A DNA stretch of 46,826 bases, from assembly GCA_002704825.1 (NCBI GenBank), contig PAIY01000095.1, forward strand, positions 1-46,826. Reading direction: 5' to 3'. Shown piece after piece: positions 17,279 to 24,626 of the stretch; the stretch's first letter is position 1, and each line of letters begins with the position of its first letter. This DNA comes from Phycisphaeraceae bacterium. Lineage in GTDB: Bacteria > Planctomycetota > Phycisphaerae > Phycisphaerales > Phycisphaeraceae. Position numbers and translations under genes: made by a program. The notes below the pieces were generated by a model. That model made no database searches, was not told where the DNA came from, and saw only the letters and a list, made by a program, of their open reading frames with translations.

Positions 17279-18472
17279 ATGTCTCAAATCCTTTCGTCCC
17301 AAACCGATTCACGTGTTAAATGGCTCTTGGAGCAGATGCAGAAGCATGACGGGATGGCGCCCGTTGATCTGGATGCCTTTTGGGAAGCCGATGCCAGAGC
17401 CAAGACAGACCCGTTTGCCAGTGATTGCCCGCAGGTCGCCTGTGGCGTGATGATGAGTACGGAAGCGGTCTGGGATGAATTGGGGATTGCTGAGGATTGG
17501 AAGCGACAGGAGCAGGATATTGCCTATCGCATCCAACTCAACCAGCAATACAACGACATCTCTGAACGGATCGTTGGCAAGCGACTACTCAACGAAACAT
17601 TGCCTGATCCGACCAGGCAGTATCCGAAGGTCAAGAAACTGTCAGACATCTTCGAAGCTCAGGAAGAGTGGCATATCTGGTCTTACTGGCTTAAGCAGTC
17701 GGCTGATACACCGGATGAGCTTGAAGCACTGCTGGATCGTGTAGAGCGAAAGCTGGAGAATCTCCGGGAGTTTGTCTTGCCGGAGAACTGGGATGCAGAG
17801 AAGGATCGGTTGATGGCGATGGGGATCAAACCCAATCTCTATCGTGGGCAGCGCGGGCCGGTGACCTTTGCAACCAGCATCTTTGGCACGGAGAACCTGT
17901 TGTTTCTGATCATGGATCAACCGGCGTTGGCGCTGCGTTTTCGTGATGTGATTTTGCGTGCGATGCTTGGACTGGCTGATGTGATGGATCAGGAAGCAGG
18001 TTGGACGCCAGATTGTGATTGGGGACGCGGGTTTGGTTTTGCGGACGATAACTGTGCTTTGCTCACGCCAGTGATGTACGAGATGTTTGGTTACCCGATT
18101 CTCAAAGCGATTTTCGAACGCTATGCACCTTTGCCGACGGACAATCGTTTTCAACATAGCGATTCGGATATGGGGCATTTACTGCCGCTCCTGGGGCGCC
18201 TGAATCTCACGGGGGTGAACTTCGGTCCCAATGTCCGGGTAAGTGATATCCGGGAGTATCTCCCCAAGGCGGTGATCTACGGGACGCTGGCACCGTTTAC
18301 GTTCAGTCGTGATAACCATGAAGCGATCGTCCGCGAAACACTCCGCGATTTTGATCAAGCCCGGATATCCAAGGGACTCGTGCTTGCCACTGCCGGATCG
18401 ATTAACAATGGTTCGCGTTTGACTGGGATGCGCTTGATCATGTCCGCGATTCAGCATTTTGGGCAGTATTGA
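17279..18472 (+). CDS. Uroporphyrinogen decarboxylase (URO-D)-like protein
   Basis: 397-residue protein of the URO-D superfamily TIM-barrel type. Visible are the LMAMGIKPNLYRGQRGPV core, DWGRGFGFADDNCALLTPVMYEMF near the active-site region, HSDSDMGHLLPLLGRLNL and a terminal VLATAGSINNGSRLTGM. It is not the haem enzyme HemE: the N-terminal RxRR-type motif is missing. The group is related to corrinoid methyltransferases (MtaA, CmuA-like) and is expanded in planctomycetes. Its operon with a PhyH-type oxygenase suggests catabolism of a methylated or modified substrate; this is inference. Confidence 0.8.
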   Translation: MSQILSSQTDSRVKWLLEQMQKHDGMAPVDLDAFWEADARAKTDPFASDCPQVACGVMMSTEAVWDELGIAEDWKRQEQDIAYRIQLNQQYNDISERIVGKRLLNETLPDPTRQYPKVKKLSDIFEAQEEWHIWSYWLKQSADTPDELEALLDRVERKLENLREFVLPENWDAEKDRLMAMGIKPNLYRGQRGPVTFATSIFGTENLLFLIMDQPALALRFRDVILRAMLGLADVMDQEAGWTPDCDWGRGFGFADDNCALLTPVMYEMFGYPILKAIFERYAPLPTDNRFQHSDSDMGHLLPLLGRLNLTGVNFGPNVRVSDIREYLPKAVIYGTLAPFTFSRDNHEAIVRETLRDFDQARISKGLVLATAGSINNGSRLTGMRLIMSAIQHFGQY

Positions 18473-18602
18473 ATTACGAATATTCGACTGACGCATGAAA
18501 CTTGCCGAGTCATATCCTGTTTGCAAGTTTGTGTTTGCATACGCTTGAGATGCGCTAAATCGCAAGCATTTGTAATCATTTCACATCCCATGATAAAAAA
18601 TA

Positions 18603-18646
18603 GTTGCAAGTGCAACCATGACGTGTAAAATGGTTGCATATGCAAC
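18603..18646 (+). promoter_or_regulatory. marR promoter with two palindromic operators
   Basis: Promoter TTGCAA (18604-18609), 16-base spacer, TAAAAT (18626-18631). Two copies of the perfect palindrome GTTGCA-NN-TGCAAC lie at 18603-18616 (over the -35) and 18633-18646 (over the start site and the ATG). Their centres are 30 bp apart, close to three helical turns. This is expected for MarR-dimer autoregulation. Confidence 0.85.
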
Positions 18647-19110
18647 TAACCAAAAAACAATCGGATACGCCCACACCAGGTCGCTGGATATCTGCGATTC
18701 ATCGGATGAAGTCGGTTTACCTTGATCGGGAGTTAGCCCCCCTTGGACTTAATGGGGCAACCTATCTTTACCTGATGGTGATTGATACGCATGGCAGTCA
18801 GATGCAGGAAGTCTTCAGCCAGGAACTTGCCATCAATAAGAGTTGCGTGACGCGCAGTATCAGTCGGCTTGAAGAACTTGATTATGTTCAGCGCGAACCG
18901 GATCCTAACGATCGTCGGGCAATGTTGGTGAGTCTGACTGCCAAGGGAAAGAGAGTCGTCCCGAAAGTGCGTGAAGCTTTGCAAGCCTTTACCGAAATAC
19001 TCAATCAGGGGTTAAGTGAGCGACAGGTCAAACAGGCAGAGAAGTTGTTAATGACCATGCGCCAAAACATGGCTGAACATCTTGAGAGTAGTAAAGTGAG
19101 TGCGTCATGA
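18640..19110 (+). CDS. MarR-family transcriptional regulator
   Basis: 156-residue winged-helix repressor. Helix-turn-helix FSQELAINKSCVTRSISRLEELDYV and wing DPNDRRAMLVSLTAKGK are characteristic. The ATG at 18640 lies inside the second operator palindrome, so repressor bound there would also block transcription initiation. The stop overlaps the MATE start (ATGA), so both form one operon. The effector is probably a toxic compound exported by the pump. Confidence 0.93.
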   Translation: MQLTKKQSDTPTPGRWISAIHRMKSVYLDRELAPLGLNGATYLYLMVIDTHGSQMQEVFSQELAINKSCVTRSISRLEELDYVQREPDPNDRRAMLVSLTAKGKRVVPKVREALQAFTEILNQGLSERQVKQAEKLLMTMRQNMAEHLESSKVSAS

Positions 19111-20528
19111 GTTCGTTGGCAGCCAAGAAAGCAGCTTTAACTGAAGGGCCGATCGGCAAGACGCTCATCAAAATGCTCCTGGGTATGTTGGTGGGTCATG
19201 TTGCCATGACGATCTTCAACATTACCGACACTTTCTTCGTCGCCCAGCTTGGCACCGAGCCACTGGCTGCGATGGGGTTCACCTTCCCGATCATTTTCAC
19301 CATCATGTCTCTGATCTTCGGTCTTGGCATTGGTACGTCATCGGTGATCTCTCAAGCCATTGGCAAGGAAGACTTTCATAAAGCTCAGCAACTCACGACA
19401 CATGCTTTGATGCTGGGTTTTGTGGTGTCGATTGTTGCGAGCCTATTGGGCTTGTATTTTTGTCGCGATATTTTTTACCTGATGGGCGCGCGGGGTGAGA
19501 CGTTGAAGTTGACCGTCATCTACATGAACATCTGGTTCATGGGCATGCCGTTGGTTGCGATCCCGATGATGGGCAACAATGCCTTACGCGCGACGGGTGA
19601 TACGACGACTGCGGGTTTGATTATGGGGGGCGGATCATTGGTGAATCTGGTGCTCGATCCGATCATGATTTTCGGCTTGTTTGGATTCCCCAAGTGGGGG
19701 ATAGCTGGTGCCGCGATTGCGACTTTATTCGGACGTGCGTTTGCATTGTTCAGTTCGGTTGGTGTGTTGTATTACCGGAAGAAACTGCTGTGTTTTGAAA
19801 TGCCGAAATTACACATGGTGCTTTCATCCTGGCGTCAGTTGGTATACATCGGGGTACCTGCTGCCTTGACGGGGGCGTTGGGGCCGTTATCTGCAGCGGT
19901 GATCACGAAGCTGGTTTCCGGGTATGGAGATGAAGCGGTAGCTGCTGCGGGAGCGGGGGCCAAGATCGACTCGATCACCATTATGGTGCTTGCTTCACTG
20001 GGCAGTGTTCTCATGCCGTTTGTCGGGCAGAACTTTGGCGCAGGACGTTTGGATCGCGTGCGTATGGCTCATCGCTGGGTATACGGTTTTGCGATCGGTT
20101 GGGGCTTATTGATGTACGGGGTGGTTGTGATCTTTGCATCACCTATCGCTCGGGCTTTCAGTGATGATCCGCAAGTGATTCAGATCATTCGTGTTTACCT
20201 GATGATCACGCCGGTTTGTCTTGGGATGGCCGGTTTGTGGCGCATCGTCAGTGGTGCGTTTAATGGCCTGCATCAACCGATGCATTCGGCTTCGTTGAAT
20301 ATTGTCGCGCTGTTGGTGTTGACCTTGCCATGCGTCGTGATTGGCAGTGCCATGGGGGGACTCAACGGACTCTTTGCAGGGATGGCGGTTGGCAATATTC
20401 TCGCGGGAGTGACTGCGATTGTCTGGGCCGGTTTGCTTCACGGTAAGTTCGAACGCAAGCACACGTCCAAACAGGTAGTCCAACCTCAAACCGTTGGTAG
20501 CCATGTCGCGCCCGTGATTGAATCGTGA
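19107..20528 (+). CDS. MATE-family multidrug efflux transporter
   Basis: 473-residue inner-membrane antiporter with about 12 hydrophobic helices in two similar halves. N-terminal features are AMTIFNITDTFFVAQLGTEPLAAMGFTFP and the middle of the protein has MGNNALRATGDTTTAGLIM, both typical of MATE proteins (NorM/DinF-like). It exports cationic drugs or metabolites using Na+ or H+. Overlaps marR by four bases and is presumably repressed by it. Confidence 0.93.
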   Translation: MSSLAAKKAALTEGPIGKTLIKMLLGMLVGHVAMTIFNITDTFFVAQLGTEPLAAMGFTFPIIFTIMSLIFGLGIGTSSVISQAIGKEDFHKAQQLTTHALMLGFVVSIVASLLGLYFCRDIFYLMGARGETLKLTVIYMNIWFMGMPLVAIPMMGNNALRATGDTTTAGLIMGGGSLVNLVLDPIMIFGLFGFPKWGIAGAAIATLFGRAFALFSSVGVLYYRKKLLCFEMPKLHMVLSSWRQLVYIGVPAALTGALGPLSAAVITKLVSGYGDEAVAAAGAGAKIDSITIMVLASLGSVLMPFVGQNFGAGRLDRVRMAHRWVYGFAIGWGLLMYGVVVIFASPIARAFSDDPQVIQIIRVYLMITPVCLGMAGLWRIVSGAFNGLHQPMHSASLNIVALLVLTLPCVVIGSAMGGLNGLFAGMAVGNILAGVTAIVWAGLLHGKFERKHTSKQVVQPQTVGSHVAPVIES

Positions 20529-20559
20529 TAGTGTGGTTTGGCTTCAAGTGGATCGACTG

Positions 20560-20916
20560 TCAATACGGGTAAACCAGATGAAACTGCGGCGAACCGGTTA
20601 TGGGCCAAAGCACCAGGAAATGGTGAATCATGTCTGATGCAAATAGTGCGATACCCAGTATGAGTATCCAGGCAAAGACAATGGGTTTGGACTTGAAAAA
20701 CCATGCAGCAATGAGCATGACAAAACCAATATACCCATGATGAATCCGAAGGCCCATAGTCAATATGCCGACGGTCGAAGCGGTGTGTCGTGAGGATTCG
20801 AGTGAAAAGCCAAATCGCAGCATGACGGTGAGCAGTTCAAGAAGAACCGTCCAAACAATGCCATAGAGAATGATCTGGCGTGTTGTGATTGGTTTGGAAA
20901 ATAGCCCCGGTTTCAT
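20560..20916 (-). CDS. Small integral membrane protein
   Basis: 118-residue protein with three or four hydrophobic segments (IILYGIVWTVLLELLTVML, GYIGFVMLIAAWFF, VFAWILILGIALFAS) and paired histidines RIHHGYIG and DMIHHFLVL. Start taken at ATG 20916; an in-frame TTG at 20925 is weaker. It is the last gene of the leftward dapF operon, 27 bases after the metallophosphoesterase. Function unknown. Confidence 0.75.
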   Translation of the reverse strand: MKPGLFSKPITTRQIILYGIVWTVLLELLTVMLRFGFSLESSRHTASTVGILTMGLRIHHGYIGFVMLIAAWFFKSKPIVFAWILILGIALFASDMIHHFLVLWPITGSPQFHLVYPY

Positions 20917-20943
20917 GGTCGTCAACTCAGCAAATTTTTGTGG

Positions 20944-21840
20944 TTATGCACTGCAGGAGCAATCGTGCTTGGCTTTACGCACAGGGATGGTGCATTCGCG
21001 TTGAGACGGGCCGCCCAGGGCCCATGAGAACTCCGCATTAAACTCAGCCTGCGGGTCGATCCAAGGGCGGAGACTGTGGGTAGCGACTTCGATGTTTTTG
21101 TCATCAATGGTGACCACGCGAAGATCAAATGGCGTTTCGGTGAACGCGTTGGTGGTCATGGTGATGAGGTTGCCGAATCTTGCCAGGGTGTTGACATGGT
21201 TGTGCCCTGTCATGATCAGGTGAAGCATTGGGAAACGTCGCGCCAGGTCAATGAGATAGCGTTGGTATTGGCAGTCAGGTTCACCCACTTCGCCACAAAG
21301 TCCAGTCTGGCTAGAGGGGATGGCATTGACCTGCACATGGGTTGCCAGGATCACCGGCTTGGTGCTTGCTGCCAGGTATTGCTCAAGGTCGTGTTTTTGT
21401 TGATCACTGATGACGGGAATGTGTGCCGTTTCCCAGTAATAGGGTTGAGGGGCGCCCGCATAGCTGACCGCCAACACGTAGACATTTACATCATCGAACT
21501 CAAGCTTGTAGTTGGGCTTGTTCTTGGGCAAAAGGCCCATGTGATGTTCTTTCCATAGCTCGTAAGAATCCGGGCTGTCCAGATCATGATTGCCCAGGCA
21601 GAGGTAGGCTGGGCAAGGCATGCTGGTGAGTTTTTCAGCAAATCGGGTGATGAGTTTTTCATTGCCGTGTTCGACGAGATCACCGCCGTGGAGGATGAAG
21701 TCGACCGGGTTTTCGGTGAGCCATTCGCGCAGGCCGCAGAGCACTTTTTCGACAGGCTCGGGGTGTCGGGGCTGCATGGAGTATCCCTCGCCGAGTGTGT
21801 ATCCGAAATGCGTGTCTGTCAGGTAGCAGAATGTCGTCAT
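20944..21840 (-). CDS. Calcineurin-like metallophosphoesterase
   Basis: 298-residue phosphoesterase with all five metal-site blocks: DTHFG at residues ~9-13, GGDLVEHG, GNHD, the ATHVQ histidine block and GHNHVNTLAR. This set matches the cyclic-nucleotide/Icc-like phosphodiesterase group. The substrate cannot be told. It starts three bases after the dapF stop, implying coupled translation. Confidence 0.92.
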   Translation of the reverse strand: MTTFCYLTDTHFGYTLGEGYSMQPRHPEPVEKVLCGLREWLTENPVDFILHGGDLVEHGNEKLITRFAEKLTSMPCPAYLCLGNHDLDSPDSYELWKEHHMGLLPKNKPNYKLEFDDVNVYVLAVSYAGAPQPYYWETAHIPVISDQQKHDLEQYLAASTKPVILATHVQVNAIPSSQTGLCGEVGEPDCQYQRYLIDLARRFPMLHLIMTGHNHVNTLARFGNLITMTTNAFTETPFDLRVVTIDDKNIEVATHSLRPWIDPQAEFNAEFSWALGGPSQRECTIPVRKAKHDCSCSA

Positions 21841-21843
21841 GAT

Positions 21844-22740
21844 TCAACCTGGCCAATTGCCTGTAAAGACTTCCGTTGCCGGCCCGGTCATGTAGACTGG
21901 CTCATCGTTTGCATCCCATTGGAGGAATAAATCTCCGCCGGGCAGATGTGCCAGAATTTCCGGGCCGCTCTTTTGCGTGAGAACCCCGCTGACGCACACA
22001 GCCGAAGCGCCGGTGCCGCAGGCGAGGGTGATCCCGCTGCCGCGTTCCCAGGTTCGCATGGTGACTTCGCTGTCACTGTGAACCTGGACAAAGTGGACAT
22101 TGATTCGTGCAGGGAAAAGCGGGTGACGTTCGAGCAATGGGCCAACCGTCTCAAGCGGCACCTTGGCGACATCGCGACTGTAAAGCGTCACGTGCGGATT
22201 TCCCATCGAGACACAGGTCATACGCAACTGGGTTCCCGAGTGTTCAATCCACGCATCACCAGCAGGGGTGTTGGCCCAATCCAGATGGCCGGCCATGTCG
22301 TAGTCAACCACAGGGGCGTCCTGCTTGATGGCAACGGGCACCTTGGCGGGCGTGAGAATGGGCTTACCCATGTTCACGCGGACCTGTTCGATTTTGTTGT
22401 TGTCATCGGTCGTGTACTGAAGCGTGAGCACGCCGTTTCCGGTCTGAATCTTCATGGGATTGTTGGTGCATACGCCATGATCATGTGCGAGCTTGCACAC
22501 GCAACGGATACCGTTGCCACACATTTCAGACTCCGAGCCGTCTGCGTTAAACATGCGCATGCGCACGTCTGCATCGACACCCTCTTCAGCCGGGAGCAGG
22601 AGGATCAACCCATCACCGCCCACACCGGTATGACGATCAGCGATCACCGGAGCCAATGAAACAGGATCAGTCACCGACTCTTCAAAGCCGTTGACATAGA
22701 CATAGTCATTGCCAATACCATGCATCTTGATGAACTGCAT
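21844..22740 (-). CDS. dapF: Diaminopimelate epimerase
   Basis: Converts LL- to meso-diaminopimelate for lysine and peptidoglycan. 298 residues starting MQFIKMHGIGNDYVYVN, with the two catalytic cysteines in MCGNGIRC and LACGTGASA. The start at 22740 is preferred over ATG 22785 because TATACT, an extended -10 (TGTTATACT), ends six bases before it, and family members begin at this point. First gene of a leftward operon with the phosphoesterase and a small membrane protein. Confidence 0.95.
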   Translation of the reverse strand: MQFIKMHGIGNDYVYVNGFEESVTDPVSLAPVIADRHTGVGGDGLILLLPAEEGVDADVRMRMFNADGSESEMCGNGIRCVCKLAHDHGVCTNNPMKIQTGNGVLTLQYTTDDNNKIEQVRVNMGKPILTPAKVPVAIKQDAPVVDYDMAGHLDWANTPAGDAWIEHSGTQLRMTCVSMGNPHVTLYSRDVAKVPLETVGPLLERHPLFPARINVHFVQVHSDSEVTMRTWERGSGITLACGTGASAVCVSGVLTQKSGPEILAHLPGGDLFLQWDANDEPVYMTGPATEVFTGNWPG

Positions 22741-22787
22741 GTCTTTAGTATAACAAGATACGACCTGTTTCGCTTTATCAGACAAGT

Positions 22788-22819
22788 GATCTGATGTTAA
22801 AGAAATTGAACATCAGATC
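22788..22819. repeat. 11-bp perfect inverted repeat between the M48 gene and dapF
   Basis: GATCTGATGTT / AACATCAGATC with a 10-base loop overlaps the stop codon of the M48 gene. There is no T-run on the minus strand, so it may be a weak terminator or an mRNA-protecting 3' hairpin. Confidence 0.55.
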
Positions 22820-24296
22820 AGATAATGTAGACCTTCGCCGGTGTGGTGGGTGTGAGGTAGTTTTCGATTTTGTCGATCCCGCCCATGAGTAACCAACTGC
22901 TAAGCAGGACAGCGAGGAAGATCAATACACACAGCCAACGCATGAGTCGGTCGATGGGCAATTGGTTGGGACAGCGGGTGACCAGTGTTTTGAGATAGTC
23001 CTGACGCCAGCGGATCGAACCGTGTCGCCAGCTTTTCTTCTCCGGCCTGACGTGATTCAAGACTGCGACTTCTTCCAAAGCCTGGATCATGGCGTAGGCA
23101 TCTTCGGGCTCGATGCGTTCGTGGCCGTGCGTCTTGGCCATGTGTGCCACCGCGAAGCTATCCGCCTGGCGTTCCATTCGGCGACTGAGCCACCCAAAAC
23201 TCACCAGCCAGGCAATCACCGCCAGGAGCAGGCTGATGATCAGGCTCGCATTGTCGATGGTGCTTTGCAGGTCTTCTGAGCCATCGACCCAATCCACCAG
23301 TTTCGATCCTGCATACCAGATCATCACCCCAAACAGGAGTTCGTAAATCACCAACATCGCTCCGGCACCGGCAATCATCCAGAACATGTGTTTCTTTTTC
23401 ACATGAGCAATCTCATGTGCCATCACCGCTTCGACACAGCCGCCCGTCATGCGCGCCAACAGGACATCAGTGAGCAGGATATAACGCAACGGGCCGATGA
23501 AACCAATCACCGCGCCGTTAGCCATTCCGCCAAAGGTTTTCCAATGCAGAATCTCACGGACTCCTACGCGGTATTGCTTGCAGAGTTGCAGCAGACGAGA
23601 ACGCATCGGTGATGCGGGCAGTGCCTGCGTGTCCCAAAGTTTTCGGATCATCACCGGGGTGAGTAGAAAGACGATTGCCGTCCCAAACAGTGATAAGGGC
23701 GTCTGCAAATCGTAGCCATTGGGGAGCGTCAGATATTCCTCCGGCATCATGTTCAGGGTTTCCGTCCATGCCAAAAGAATCAGCAGGGGGACACCGGGAA
23801 TCAGCAGGCTATGTCGGATCTGAGCCAAGAGGTATTGACGACGTGTCCAGATCGGGGCGACCGGTTCACCGTTGTCGATGGCATTAAATGCCATGGCTTC
23901 GCGGACTTTGCGATCCACCGGATAGTACACGCGCCAGAAAAGCAACTGCGTGACAATTGTCGGCATCAGCAGCAGGGCTTCATCCAACAGAATCCAGTCA
24001 CCGACCGTCACCCGCAACCATGTCAAACAACCTGCAGCCAAATCAAATCCGTAGCAGGCAAGCAGCATCAATCGCAACGCAGCTCCAACACGGTCGAGTC
24101 GCTTGAGTTTCCTTTTGGTGGGGCGTCGCAGTGCCTGCTGACACAACCGGTGATAAAGCAATACCAGTATCGCCTTGGGCAGAATCATCACCGCCAGGGC
24201 GTAGGCCGCGTTGTTGCCGACCGGCCCCATGTCCATGCCGACGAACGCATCGTGCAGCAGCAGGCCCATGGCAAGGATGATCGTGATCATGTGCAT
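22818..24296 (-). CDS. M48-family zinc metalloprotease, multi-pass membrane protein
   Basis: 492-residue membrane peptidase related to HtpX/Ste24. The zinc motif is HEIAH within AVMAHEIAHVKKKH, and the third ligand Glu is in RMERQADSFAV. There are several hydrophobic helices before and after the catalytic domain. The frame continues upstream for 72 residues through a heptanucleotide repeat (PYSLLPT repeats), but that part is non-protein-like. The ATG at 24296 preceded by TACACT six bases upstream is the likelier start, again without a ribosome site. Probable role: quality control of membrane proteins. Confidence 0.88.
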   Translation of the reverse strand: MHMITIILAMGLLLHDAFVGMDMGPVGNNAAYALAVMILPKAILVLLYHRLCQQALRRPTKRKLKRLDRVGAALRLMLLACYGFDLAAGCLTWLRVTVGDWILLDEALLLMPTIVTQLLFWRVYYPVDRKVREAMAFNAIDNGEPVAPIWTRRQYLLAQIRHSLLIPGVPLLILLAWTETLNMMPEEYLTLPNGYDLQTPLSLFGTAIVFLLTPVMIRKLWDTQALPASPMRSRLLQLCKQYRVGVREILHWKTFGGMANGAVIGFIGPLRYILLTDVLLARMTGGCVEAVMAHEIAHVKKKHMFWMIAGAGAMLVIYELLFGVMIWYAGSKLVDWVDGSEDLQSTIDNASLIISLLLAVIAWLVSFGWLSRRMERQADSFAVAHMAKTHGHERIEPEDAYAMIQALEEVAVLNHVRPEKKSWRHGSIRWRQDYLKTLVTRCPNQLPIDRLMRWLCVLIFLAVLLSSWLLMGGIDKIENYLTPTTPAKVYII

Positions 24297-24300
24297 GGTG

Positions 24301-24519
24301 TTAGTGTAGCTGCTGCGTGCTCGCTTTGCTTGGGACCAGGGAGTAGGGACCAGGGAGTAGGGAGTAGGGAGTAGGGAGTAGGGAGTAGGGAGTAGGGAGT
24401 AGGGGCATGCTACGCTGGGGTGGCGGTTGTGGATCAAGGTTGCCAAACACGAGCCGCCAGATGAGATCGTCGATCGAATCTGACGGATCAGGAAAAACGG
24501 ATTGGTAAACATCTTTCAT
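24301..24519 (-). CDS. Possible small or truncated ORF ending in the heptamer repeat
   Basis: Open frame of 72 codons. The first ~38 residues (MKDVYQSVFPDPSDSIDDLIWRLV) have a protein-like composition; the rest is translation of the 7-bp repeat. No clear ribosome site. It may be a remnant of a gene cut by the repeat, or not a gene. Confidence 0.3.
   Translation of the reverse strand: MKDVYQSVFPDPSDSIDDLIWRLVFGNLDPQPPPQRSMPLLPTPYSLLPTPYSLLPGPYSLVPSKASTQQLH
24332..24401. repeat. Heptanucleotide tandem repeat, ten units
   Basis: Ten consecutive 7-bp units: eight GGGAGTA and two GGGACCA at units 1 and 3. The array begins about 24 bp upstream of the -10 box of the M48 gene, against the -35 position. 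Heptamer tandem repeats of this kind are known from cyanobacterial genomes (STRR sequences). Confidence 0.9.
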
Positions 24520-24591
24520 CGCTCATCAAGCTTTCCGACTCTCCGCTCCTGTGAGTAATGGAAACAATTCGTTAAGATTTGAACAACGTTC

Positions 24592-24620
24592 TTGCCCATT
24601 GGCTTAAACCTTTTTACCTT
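24592..24620 (+). promoter_or_regulatory. Promoter of the ABC permease gene
   Basis: TTGCCC (24592-24597), 17-base spacer and TACCTT (24615-24620), ending six bases before the ATG at 24627. No Shine-Dalgarno sequence. Confidence 0.5.
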
Positions 24621-24626
24621 GTTGTC

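Noticed and set aside
17279..18472. URO-D-like gene as hemE in haem synthesis with hemB
   Set aside because: It lacks the HemE N-terminal arginine motif and sits in a regulated catabolic unit, 5 kb from hemB.
21946..22659. 237-codon plus-strand frame inside dapF
   Set aside because: Antisense shadow; dapF carries both catalytic cysteines.
24332..24401. Heptamer array as a possible CRISPR
   Set aside because: Units are contiguous with no spacers; it is a simple tandem repeat.
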